A DNA stretch of 6,320 nt from Pseudomonadota bacterium (lineage in GTDB: Bacteria; Myxococcota_A; UBA796; SXON01): assembly GCA_005776735.1 (NCBI GenBank), contig SXOM01000386.1, positions 1-6,320 of the forward strand, in the 5' to 3' direction. Shown here piece after piece: positions 1-6,297 of the stretch. The notes below the pieces were generated by a model. It saw nothing but the letters and a program-made list of their open reading frames with translations. It had not been told where the DNA came from and ran no database searches. Each line of letters starts with the position of its first letter. Within the stretch, counting starts at the first letter, position 1. A program made the position numbers and the translations under genes.

Positions 1-128
1 CCGGCAAGATCATGCGGCGCATCCTCCGGAAGATCGCCGCCGGGGAAACCGAGGACCTGGGCGACACCAGCACCCTGGCCGAGCCGCTCATCGTGCCGCA
101 GTTGGTGGCGTTCTCGCAGGCGCGCTGA
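1..128 (+). CDS. acs: Acetyl-coenzyme A synthetase, C-terminal end (partial, 5' end outside window)
   Basis: This is the last 41 codons plus stop of a gene that begins upstream of the window. The frame starts at base 3 and ends with TGA at 126-128. The translated end begins GKIMRRILRKIAAGE and continues with LGDTSTL and an AEP-type segment, which is the characteristic C-terminus of AMP-forming acetyl-CoA synthetase. The enzyme activates acetate to acetyl-CoA through acetyl-AMP in the cytoplasm. The Lys at bases 6-8 lies in the conserved SGK motif of the mobile C-terminal domain. In characterised Acs this Lys is needed for adenylation and is the target of reversible Pat/CobB-type acetylation. 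The two bases before the Gly codon (cc) fit a Ser codon. Propionyl-CoA synthetase is a close relative, but the DLGDTSTL tail favours Acs. The next gene starts 2 nt downstream, so the two are probably co-transcribed. Confidence 0.9.
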   Translation, partial: GKIMRRILRKIAAGETEDLGDTSTLAEPLIVPQLVAFSQAR

Positions 129-130
129 AC

Positions 131-745
131 ATGCACTTCGACACGATCGAATCGCAGCTCCGCACCGGCGATCTCCTGCTCTTCTCGGGCAAGTCGTGGA
201 CGTCGGAGGGCATCAAGCAGCTCACCGCGAGTTTCTGGTCACACGTGGGCCTGGTCTGGCGCATCACCGAAGGGCCGCACGCGGGTACGTTGGCGGTCTG
301 GGAGTCGACCACCCTCGCCGACCTCGTCGACCTCGACACCGACACCGCGCATCCGGGCGTCCAGCGGGTCGACCTCCGCGCGCGGCTGGGGGCGTGCCTC
401 GCGGCTGGTTACCGCGTGGGCGTGCGCCAACTGTCCGAACCGCTCGACGCCCCGCGTCTCGAAGCGTTGGAAGCACTGCGGGTGGAGCTCGTGGGTCGCC
501 CCTACGAGGAGGGGCAGCTCGAGCTGTTGTGCGCGGTGTGCGAGGGGGCGTTCGGCGACAACGAAGCCAACCTGGACTCGCTCTTCTGCTCGGAGCTGGT
601 CGCCGAGGCCTACCAACGCATGGGACTGCTCGACGTGACCCACGCCTCCAACGAGTTCACACCGCGCGACTTCTCCTCGGTGCGGAAGCTGCGGCTGCGG
701 GACGGACTCCGACTGTCCAACCAGGTGCGGATCACCGCGGTGTAG
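131..745 (+). CDS. Permuted papain-fold (NlpC/P60-like, YiiX/C92-type) hydrolase
   Basis: This 204-residue protein has the circularly permuted papain layout, with His before Cys. The N-terminal LRTGDLLLFSG (residues 10-20) is the typical opening strand. SHVGLVW gives the likely catalytic His38. WES gives Glu58, a possible third residue. LFCSELVAEAYQ carries the probable nucleophile Cys153 at the start of a helix. The GRPYE turn (122-126) is also usual in this group. No signal peptide or membrane segment is visible, so it should be cytoplasmic. Members of this superfamily include peptidases, amidases and lipid acyltransferases, so the substrate cannot be named. The ATG at 131 lies 2 nt after the acs stop with no clear Shine-Dalgarno sequence, which suggests translational coupling to acs. 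Its stop (743-745) lies 7 nt from the stop of the convergent DUF1501 gene. The fold assignment is fairly secure. The activity is not. Confidence 0.8.
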   Translation: MHFDTIESQLRTGDLLLFSGKSWTSEGIKQLTASFWSHVGLVWRITEGPHAGTLAVWESTTLADLVDLDTDTAHPGVQRVDLRARLGACLAAGYRVGVRQLSEPLDAPRLEALEALRVELVGRPYEEGQLELLCAVCEGAFGDNEANLDSLFCSELVAEAYQRMGLLDVTHASNEFTPRDFSSVRKLRLRDGLRLSNQVRITAV

Positions 746-752
746 GCCGCGC

Positions 753-2033
753 TCAGGACTGCAGCGCGTCGATCGGGACCACCCCGGGCAACCACGCCTC
801 GGGGTCGACCCCGCCGAGCTGCAGGAGCGTCGCGCCCAGGTTCGCCGAGGTGAGCGCGACCCCCGCGGCGTCGACGTCGCCACGCGCCGGGTCGACGGCC
901 TGGCCTCGGCCGGCGCCGTCCAACGCGCCGACCACCCGCCCGCCGGCGACACCCGCGCCGAACAGCATCGCCGAGGTGTAGGTCCAGTGGTGGCGGCCGT
1001 CCCACTCGTTGAGCTTCGGGTCGCGGCCCATCTCCGAGCACACCACCACGGTGACCGACTGGGAGAGGGGCAGGCCGTCGGTGCCGATGCGGGTGTCGAG
1101 CTCGCCGACCAGCTCGTCGAGGTGGCCGAACAGCTCCTCGAAGTGCATCGTCTGCACCTCGTCGTTGTCGGCGTGCGTGTCCCACCCGAGCCCCCACACG
1201 CCGAGGTAGCGCACACTCGCGCACCGGGTGAGGCCGAGCTCCAGGCAGTCCAGCGCCAACGCGAGCTGGCCCAACAGATCGAAGGGGTCGGGCGAAGCGG
1301 CGGACAGGAGGTCGCCGTAGGCCGCCAGCGACGCACCCCGCGCCAACGCATCGCGGTAGCCGGCGTGGATGACCCGCTCCCAGCCCGGCCGGGCCCGGGT
1401 GGCCGCGGCCGCGGCGCGGGCCTGGACATAGGCCTCCATGCGGGCGGCGGCGTCGGCGGGGCGCGGCGTGATGGGGTGCGCGCCGCGCGCGAGCGCGCTG
1501 CCGTCGAGCAGGCTCGGGAGCTGCCCGGAGGTGCCGACGCGCACCACCTTGTCGCCGAACTGGTCGGACCACGCCGGGCCGCTCACGACCACCTGGGGCA
1601 ACAACCGCTCCACCGCGGAGCTGCCGGCGAGGATCGCCCCCCAGTCGTCGGCGGCCCCGGCGGTGCCGGTGAACAGGAGCTGTTGGCACCGCTCGTGCGC
1701 CACCGACTGCACCTCGAAGCCGTTGAGCACCGCCGTCCGATCGGCGTGGCGTTCGAAGAAGGCACGCACCGCGGGGCGCTGGGGGTGATCCACGAACGAG
1801 ATGCCGCCGGCCTGGGCCAGGGTGGCGAGGGGGTCCATGTCCACCCCGTCGGCGCCGAAGACCGGGGAAAACACGCAGAGCGGGTCCCAGCCGCCGTCGC
1901 AGAACAAGAACAAGAACTGCCGCTCGGCCGGCCCCTCGGCCCGCGCCCGGCCGGCCAGGAGTGCGCCGCCGGTGAGCGCCAGCAGCTCGCGCCGGCTCGC
2001 CACCCACACGCCGGAAGCGGAGCGGCGCGCCAT
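753..2033 (-). CDS. DUF1501 family protein with Tat-like signal peptide
   Basis: This 426-residue exported protein belongs to the DUF1501 family, which is related to the alkaline phosphatase/sulfatase superfamily and has no settled function. Residues 13-18 (SRRELL), a hydrophobic stretch and ARA at 30-32 form a Tat-type signal peptide, so it is probably exported folded, perhaps with bound metal. Family motifs are clear: FCDGGWDPL (44-52), GWDTHADND (283-291), SEMGRDPKLN (333-342) and GRHHW (346-350). Asp46, Asp50, Asp285, His287, Glu334 and His349 are candidate metal or active-site ligands by analogy. The C-terminus (from about 394) resembles the usual family ending before a short Pro-containing tail. 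The ATG at 2033 overlaps the upstream stop by one base (TGATG), which fixes the start by translational coupling. DUF1501 genes are commonly paired with cytochrome-like DUF1549/1553 or DUF1588/1592 genes, as here. Length is normal for the family, with no sign of damage. Confidence 0.9.
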   Translation of the reverse strand: MARRSASGVWVASRRELLALTGGALLAGRARAEGPAERQFLFLFCDGGWDPLCVFSPVFGADGVDMDPLATLAQAGGISFVDHPQRPAVRAFFERHADRTAVLNGFEVQSVAHERCQQLLFTGTAGAADDWGAILAGSSAVERLLPQVVVSGPAWSDQFGDKVVRVGTSGQLPSLLDGSALARGAHPITPRPADAAARMEAYVQARAAAAATRARPGWERVIHAGYRDALARGASLAAYGDLLSAASPDPFDLLGQLALALDCLELGLTRCASVRYLGVWGLGWDTHADNDEVQTMHFEELFGHLDELVGELDTRIGTDGLPLSQSVTVVVCSEMGRDPKLNEWDGRHHWTYTSAMLFGAGVAGGRVVGALDGAGRGQAVDPARGDVDAAGVALTSANLGATLLQLGGVDPEAWLPGVVPIDALQS

Positions 2034-3649
2034 CAGCCGCTCACGAACGCGGGGTCGCGCAGCAGCACGGTCAGCACGTCGGTCCACGCGGCCTCGGGGC
2101 CTTCGGCGGCCGCGACCGCGGTCCACAACGCGGCCAGCTCGGCGTGCTCGGCCTCGGTGGGGCGCGTGGCGAGGGTGCGCCACCACAGGCGGTCCAGCTC
2201 GGCGTCGAACCGCGCATCGCCGGGCACCTCGGCGAGGGTGACCTCGGTGAACAGGATCGCCTGGCCGTCCACGAGGTCGCGCTGCACCGCGTAGGCGGCG
2301 CCCGCCTCGGCGAGGCGCTGCACGACCAGGGCCCAGGTGACCCCCGGTCGGCGCGGCGGGTTGACCACGCTCCGGCCGTCGACCCCGGCGGCGAGGAGCC
2401 GGAAGCCGACCTCGTCCTCGTGCATGAGCGACGTGCCCCCGTCCTCCCACACAAACCCCGTCAGGTCGGCGACCGCCGACGCGAGCTGGTCGGCCCCCAA
2501 CAGGCGCGCCGTGGCGACGCGGGCGGCGGTCTCGTCGTCCGCGCCGTCGACCAGGCCGCCGGCCTGGTACTCGGCGTCGTCGGTGATCGCGGCGAGGAGC
2601 GGCTTGATGCGGAGGTCCTGGGCCTCCAGCACCTCGGTGAAGTCCGAGATCGCTTGGTGGTCGGCCCGCTCCACGGGGCGCCGCCACAGGCCGGCCGCGA
2701 AGGTCTCGGCCGCACACCGGGAGAAGCGAGGGTCCGCGGCGATCGCGTCGCCCAGGCCCGCCAGCCCCGGAATGGGGGTGCCGAACCAGGCGGGCGCGAC
2801 GCCGAGGGTCTCGCCCAGCGGCTCGCGCTCGGCGTGGTACCAGGACATCTCGTCGAGCTGGTGCTCCTCGAACCACCAGAAGCCGAACAGGCTCGCCGCG
2901 ATGGGGTCGAGGCTCGAGTGGCAGCTCACGCACGCCGGCTGGGTGCGGATCGCGTCCTCGAAGGGGACCGTGGCATCGGCCGCCCGGACGGTGATCGGCC
3001 GCTCCAGGTAGTCTTCGCACAACAGGAGCCGACTGATCGCCGCGGCCCGCCCACGGTTGGCATTGGACTCGTTGGTGGTGTACCGCCACCACAGGCCGTT
3101 GGTGGCCAGCACCCCCACTGCCGGGCGGCCGTCGGCGTAGCGGGACTCCACCCACCCGTCGCCCGCCGGACGGTCGATCGGCCAGAGGGCGGCCAGCGTT
3201 TCGTTGGCCATGGTCGTGTCGCCGGTGACCACGTCCGACCACGGCCGGTCTTCGGCGACCACGCGCGCCATGACCCGCAGGGGCTCTTCGCCGACGGAGC
3301 GCTCGTAGGTGTACTCGTCGGCGTCGGTGAGCCCGACCTCCCCGACCTGGAGCGTCACGTCGTCCACGAGTGTCCGCCACCGCTCCCCGAGCAATTGCAC
3401 CATGCGCGCCTCGGCGGCGCGCTCCTCGAGCCACGCGTCGCGCAGCGCCGGGAGCGCGGTGGGATCGGCCTCGACGGCATCGAGCTCGGCCACGCTCGGG
3501 AGCACGCCGCGCAGGTCGAGCGACATGCGGCGCGCCAGGCGTGGCGGGTCGAGCGGCACCCGCAGCTCGCGCGCCGCCGCCGCCGGCGGGGCCTCCGCGC
3601 CTTCGGTGGTGCACGCCGCCAGCACGGCGACGAGGACGACCGGCCTCAT
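2033..3649 (-). CDS. Planctomycete-type c-heme lipoprotein (DUF1549/DUF1588/DUF1585/DUF1553-like)
   Basis: This 538-residue envelope protein starts with a short signal ending in the lipobox LAAC (lipidated Cys13). Residues 37-63 (RLARRMSLDLRGVLPS and following) match the start of DUF1549. Around 178-216 (GVLATNGLWWRY, then NRGRA and a CEDY segment) and 232-250 it resembles DUF1588, including the single heme-binding motif CVSCH (Cys240, Cys243, His244) in the context QPACVSCHSSLDP. Residues 308-362 (RFSRCAAETFAAGLWRRP onward) look like DUF1585. Residues 480-537, with LATRPTEAEHAEL and LLRDPAFVSG, look like the DUF1553 C-terminus. The function is unknown, and c-heme attachment implies a periplasmic redox or heme-binding role. 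The ATG at 3649 overlaps the upstream stop in an ATGA junction, and the stop overlaps the DUF1501 start. These family assignments are from motif memory, and the single-heme composite layout is an observation. Confidence 0.85.
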   Translation of the reverse strand: MRPVVLVAVLAACTTEGAEAPPAAAARELRVPLDPPRLARRMSLDLRGVLPSVAELDAVEADPTALPALRDAWLEERAAEARMVQLLGERWRTLVDDVTLQVGEVGLTDADEYTYERSVGEEPLRVMARVVAEDRPWSDVVTGDTTMANETLAALWPIDRPAGDGWVESRYADGRPAVGVLATNGLWWRYTTNESNANRGRAAAISRLLLCEDYLERPITVRAADATVPFEDAIRTQPACVSCHSSLDPIAASLFGFWWFEEHQLDEMSWYHAEREPLGETLGVAPAWFGTPIPGLAGLGDAIAADPRFSRCAAETFAAGLWRRPVERADHQAISDFTEVLEAQDLRIKPLLAAITDDAEYQAGGLVDGADDETAARVATARLLGADQLASAVADLTGFVWEDGGTSLMHEDEVGFRLLAAGVDGRSVVNPPRRPGVTWALVVQRLAEAGAAYAVQRDLVDGQAILFTEVTLAEVPGDARFDAELDRLWWRTLATRPTEAEHAELAALWTAVAAAEGPEAAWTDVLTVLLRDPAFVSG

Positions 3650-4533
3650 CGCGGGTCCAGCGCGGCGAGCACCGCGGCCAGGGGCGCTTCGTCCACGCAG
3701 CCGTCGCCGAGGGGCTCGGTGTCGGCCCACACGACCGTGCCACAGCCCGATGCGTCGAGGGTGAAGGTGGTCCACCAGCCCGAAGCGTCGCGCAGGCGCA
3801 CCCCGCCCGCGAGGCCGAGCGGCAGGCCGCCGTCGCCGGTGGGCGCGTAGGTGAGCGCGTCGGCAAAGACCGACGGCGCGCCGTCGAGCGTGCCCAGTCC
3901 GCCGTACACCCGCACCCAGCCCTCGCCCGCCGTCGTCGCGCCGCCCTCGTACCACAGGGCGATCGACGCGCCCTCGGCGAGCCAACCTTCGCCGCCGGTC
4001 CAGACGAAGGTACCGGTGCTCTCGGCGCTCCATTCGGCCGCACCCGCGTCGGTCCAGGTGCCCGCGTACCCGAAGGTGCCGCCCACCGCGTAGCGCGCCC
4101 CCACGGGGTCGATCACGTAGAAGTCGCCGAGCGAGAGCGCCCAGCTCCGGGCGTCGGACGCGTCGGTGCGCACGTACTCCGAGAGGCCCTCGTAGGTGTA
4201 GCCGGTGGTGGACGTGCACCCCTGGAGGGGGATGCTCCCGTTCTCGAGCTGGTCGCCCGGCCCCGGGCACTGGTCGTCGCCCGCGCGCATCATCTGCAGG
4301 TACAGCACGTCGAGCACGACGGGATCGGGGACGGGCCAGGCCAGCGCCGCGTCGAGCGCCGCGACCGCACCGGCCGCATCGAACGGCGCGGGCGGCACGT
4401 CGACCGACGGGACCGTGTCGCCGGTGTCGGGGCGCCACGGGGCGGGGACCTCGGCCGAGTCGCCGGTGCCCGTGCCGCACCCGCCCACCACGAGCGCGGA
4501 CTGGAGCACCACGAAGCGGCCGGCGGAAGGCAC
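3646..4533 (-). CDS. Unrecognised lipoprotein with conserved-looking Cys pairs
   Basis: I do not recognise a named family for this 295-residue protein. A short hydrophobic signal (residues 7-18) ends in VGGC, giving a lipidated Cys19. The n-region has only one basic residue (Arg6). Residues 20-50 form a Thr/Gly/Asp/Pro-rich linker (TGTGDS, DTGDT, then a PP motif), a style common in secreted Myxococcota proteins. A helical stretch (about 52-83) precedes a Gly/Trp/Tyr/Thr-rich, probably beta-sheet domain (100-265). Four further Cys (89, 106, 264, 279) could form two disulfides, one at each end of that domain. The start is GTG at 4533, preceded by a strong AAAGGAGG site 12 nt upstream. No better start is in frame. 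Its stop overlaps the c-heme lipoprotein start by 4 nt (ATGA), so the two products are likely made in fixed ratio and may act together at the membrane. Confidence 0.8.
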   Translation of the reverse strand: MPSAGRFVVLQSALVVGGCGTGTGDSAEVPAPWRPDTGDTVPSVDVPPAPFDAAGAVAALDAALAWPVPDPVVLDVLYLQMMRAGDDQCPGPGDQLENGSIPLQGCTSTTGYTYEGLSEYVRTDASDARSWALSLGDFYVIDPVGARYAVGGTFGYAGTWTDAGAAEWSAESTGTFVWTGGEGWLAEGASIALWYEGGATTAGEGWVRVYGGLGTLDGAPSVFADALTYAPTGDGGLPLGLAGGVRLRDASGWWTTFTLDASGCGTVVWADTEPLGDGCVDEAPLAAVLAALDPR

Positions 4534-4545
4534 GATTCCCGGTAA

Positions 4546-4553
4546 CCTCCTTT
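4546..4553 (-). promoter_or_regulatory. Strong Shine-Dalgarno site for the unrecognised lipoprotein
   Basis: On the minus strand the sequence AAAGGAGG lies in the 24-nt gap between the GH13 stop (4558-4560) and the GTG start at 4533. It is the best match to anti-SD in the window. The spacing to GTG is 12 nt, longer than the usual 5-9. It supports a new initiation at this gene, whereas the two genes downstream rely on overlapping stop/start codons. Confidence 0.75.
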
Positions 4554-4557
4554 CGAC

Positions 4558-6159
4558 TCACCCCGCCGTCGCCCAAACGCGCCACGCGCCGGCGCCGAGG
4601 GGGCCCACGCCCGCGTCGGACGCCAGGATCGGGTGCGCCGCGCTCGTGTCCGTCGCGATGGTGTCCGCGCCGAGGTTGGCGTAGACCGTCACTTCGCCGA
4701 CGCTGCTCACCCGCCGGAAGCCGACGACGCCCGCGGGGAGCCCCGCGACGGGCCGCCACGTGTCGCCCTCCTCCAGGTGCCACTCCCGCCGCAGCGCGCC
4801 GACGGCCTGCACCACGGCGAGGGGACTGTCCGGCTCGGCTTGCTGCGCGGCCACGTTGGCCCCGTCGCGGTACCCGGGATCGGGGACGAACCACGGCCAC
4901 CCGGTCGTGAAGCCCGCGTGTTCGCTGTCGTCCCACGGCATCGGCGCGCGCATCGCGTAGTCCTGCCCGGTGCCGCTGGTGGCGTCGGCGAGGTCCAACT
5001 CTTCGCCGTAGTACAGGACCGGCGCGCCGGGCAGGAGCAGTTGGACCACCCGGGCCGCTTCGCGCCGCGCGGCGTCGGGGATGCGCGCGGGCAGCCGCGC
5101 GAGGTCGTGCGAGCCGAGGAAGGTCCCCATGCCGTCGAACCCGTCCGCTTCGCCTTCGATCGCGAGCACGTCGCGCAGACCCCCGCTGTCGCCGGTCGCC
5201 CCGGCGTCGACGAGCGCGTCCTGCCGGACGAAGTCCAGGACCCGATCCGCACCGGACCACAAGCCCGAGTCGAGCCATGTGGCGGTGCGCCCGGCCTCCC
5301 ACTCGCTCGCCTCCGCGAGCAGGCACACCTCCGGATGGGCGGCCCGCGCGGCGTCGACGAGCGCACCGAGCGCGGCGTGCGCCGCCGGGGCCCCCTCGGT
5401 CACCCCGTCCTCTTCGTCGAGCATCAGCACCGCGTCGAGCCGGAAGCCGTCGACGTGGTCGAGCCAGGTGTCCCACACCGCCGACATCTCCGCCAGGACC
5501 GCCGGGTTGTCGTAGTCCAGGTCCGGCATCGCGGGCCCGAAGTACCCGTAGTACCACCCCCCCGCCGCGCTCGGCCACCAGCGGCCGTCGTCCCCCGGAG
5601 TGTCGGCGTAGACGAACCGCGCGCGCGCCGCGTCGTCGCCCGCTTCGGCCGCCACAAACCACGGGTGGTTCGCGTGGACGTGATTGAACGGCAGGTCGAG
5701 GAGCACCCGCATCCCGCGCGCGTGGGCGTCGGCGACGAGCGCGTCGAGCGCGGCGAGGTCGCCATACTCCGGGGTCACGCTCCCGAAGTCCTCGACGTCG
5801 TACCCGGCCGGACCGAACGCCGGAAACACCGGCATCAGCCACAGCGTGTCGACCCCGAGCGCCTCGACGTGGCCCAGGCGGCTCTGCAGCCCCTCCAGGT
5901 CGCCGATCCCGTCGCCATCGCTGTCCTGGTACGAGCGCACGTACACCTCGTAGACCAGGCCCCAGCCGTCGCAGCCGGGCGCACGCTCGCTCAGGGGGGC
6001 GGGCGGCTCGCCCACGCCGCCCGCTTCGACGGTGGTGTCACCGGCCGTGCACCCCGCCATCAGCGCGGCAACCACGAGCCCGAAGGCCGAACAGAACAGA
6101 ACGGCGACACGACGCGCGAGGCACAGCGCGGCGGCGACGGCAGGGGCGAGAGGCGGCAC
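4558..6159 (-). CDS. GH13 alpha-amylase family lipoprotein
   Basis: This 533-residue alpha-glucan hydrolase or transglycosylase is probably anchored at the cell surface or in the periplasm. The signal region (15-36) ends in LMAGC with lipidated Cys37, and Thr/Ala/Gly follow, compatible with outer-membrane sorting. The TIM barrel carries the GH13 signatures in order: a Ca-loop DSDGDGIGD (79-87), region VI GVDTLWLMP (102-110), region I DLPFNH (155-160), region V MPDLD (211-215), region II GFRLDA with nucleophile Asp242, region III LLAEAS with acid/base Glu283, and region IV GSHD with His351 and Asp352. All catalytic residues are present. A short beta C-terminal domain spans about 468-533. The exact subfamily and bond specificity (alpha-amylase, oligo-1,6-glucosidase or trehalose-type) cannot be read securely, although the MPDL region V suggests an alpha-amylase-like group. 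The GTG start has GGAG 5 nt upstream. It is the first gene of the four-gene operon. Confidence 0.93.
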   Translation of the reverse strand: MPPLAPAVAAALCLARRVAVLFCSAFGLVVAALMAGCTAGDTTVEAGGVGEPPAPLSERAPGCDGWGLVYEVYVRSYQDSDGDGIGDLEGLQSRLGHVEALGVDTLWLMPVFPAFGPAGYDVEDFGSVTPEYGDLAALDALVADAHARGMRVLLDLPFNHVHANHPWFVAAEAGDDAARARFVYADTPGDDGRWWPSAAGGWYYGYFGPAMPDLDYDNPAVLAEMSAVWDTWLDHVDGFRLDAVLMLDEEDGVTEGAPAAHAALGALVDAARAAHPEVCLLAEASEWEAGRTATWLDSGLWSGADRVLDFVRQDALVDAGATGDSGGLRDVLAIEGEADGFDGMGTFLGSHDLARLPARIPDAARREAARVVQLLLPGAPVLYYGEELDLADATSGTGQDYAMRAPMPWDDSEHAGFTTGWPWFVPDPGYRDGANVAAQQAEPDSPLAVVQAVGALRREWHLEEGDTWRPVAGLPAGVVGFRRVSSVGEVTVYANLGADTIATDTSAAHPILASDAGVGPLGAGAWRVWATAG

Positions 6160-6164
6160 GGGCG

Positions 6165-6168
6165 CTCC
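6165..6168 (-). promoter_or_regulatory. Shine-Dalgarno site for the GH13 gene
   Basis: On the minus strand GGAG lies 5 nt upstream of the GTG at 6159, a normal spacing that supports this start. The site sits inside CCGGAGCGC, a 9-nt motif repeated in tandem (6162-6170 and 6175-6183), so a second GGAG lies 13 nt further upstream. Confidence 0.55.
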
Positions 6169-6183
6169 GGGGAAGCGCTCCGG

Positions 6184-6240
6184 CCCTCTTCACGGGGTGT
6201 GCCGCGGACTCAGTTCAGCAATTTCAAAGGGTTGTGACCA
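6184..6240 (-). promoter_or_regulatory. Probable promoter region of the four-gene operon
   Basis: This is the only non-coding stretch upstream of the operon, and its part at 6211-6237 is clearly less GC-rich than anything nearby. On the minus strand it contains TTGAAA (6227-6222), which could serve as a -35 element, but no convincing -10 box follows at 16-18 nt. An ECF-type or other alternative promoter is possible. The placement is an inference from position and base composition only. Confidence 0.3.
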
Positions 6241-6247
6241 TGTGGCC

Positions 6248-6297
6248 GACGGACGTCGGCGCACCGACGGCCGTCGGTGACGGACGTCGGTCGGTGC
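6248..6297. repeat. Palindrome with flanking direct and inverted repeats
   Basis: The 18-bp perfect palindrome CACCGACGGCCGTCGGTG occupies 6262-6279. It lies between two exact 12-nt direct copies of GACGGACGTCGG at 6248-6259 and 6279-6290. In addition, GCACCGAC at 6261-6268 is the reverse complement of GTCGGTGC at 6290-6297, and each 12-mer contains the palindrome GACGTC. Several alternative hairpins are therefore possible. It lies about 90-140 nt upstream of the GH13 start, so it could be an operator, the terminator of a gene beyond the window, or an interspersed repeat. No T-run follows on either strand within the window. Confidence 0.75.

Noticed and set aside
239..1429. Minus-strand frame overlapping both the DUF1501 3' part and the papain-fold gene
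   Set aside because: Ser/Arg/Thr/Pro-rich translation out of frame with both recognised genes. It would overlap them almost completely.
987..2294. Plus-strand open frame of 435 codons opposite the DUF1501 gene
   Set aside because: It is a shadow frame lacking any motif, and the opposite strand encodes all the DUF1501 signatures.
2144..3850. Plus-strand open frame of 568 codons opposite the c-heme lipoprotein
   Set aside because: Low-complexity Arg/Gly/Ala/Pro-rich translation without motifs, antisense to a gene with a heme site and clear family segments.
2034..4043. Upstream extension of the DUF1501 reading frame that would make a protein of over 1000 residues
   Set aside because: The extension is an Arg/Gly-rich shadow of the c-heme gene. 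The Tat-like signal directly after the ATG at 2033 and the TGATG overlap show the true start.
3650..5842. Upstream extension of the c-heme protein frame
   Set aside because: It translates to Arg/Gly/Ala-rich sequence opposite in frame to two real genes. The lipobox LAAC follows the ATG at 3649, which is also the ATGA junction.
4633..6237. Long plus-strand open frame of 534 codons antisense to the GH13 gene
   Set aside because: It is a shadow caused by high GC. Its product is Arg/Pro/Val/His-rich with no domain, while the opposite strand carries a complete GH13 catalytic set.
6200..6240. Possible sigma-54 promoter upstream of the operon
   Set aside because: No GG-N10-GC pair with the flanking consensus could be found on the minus strand in this stretch.
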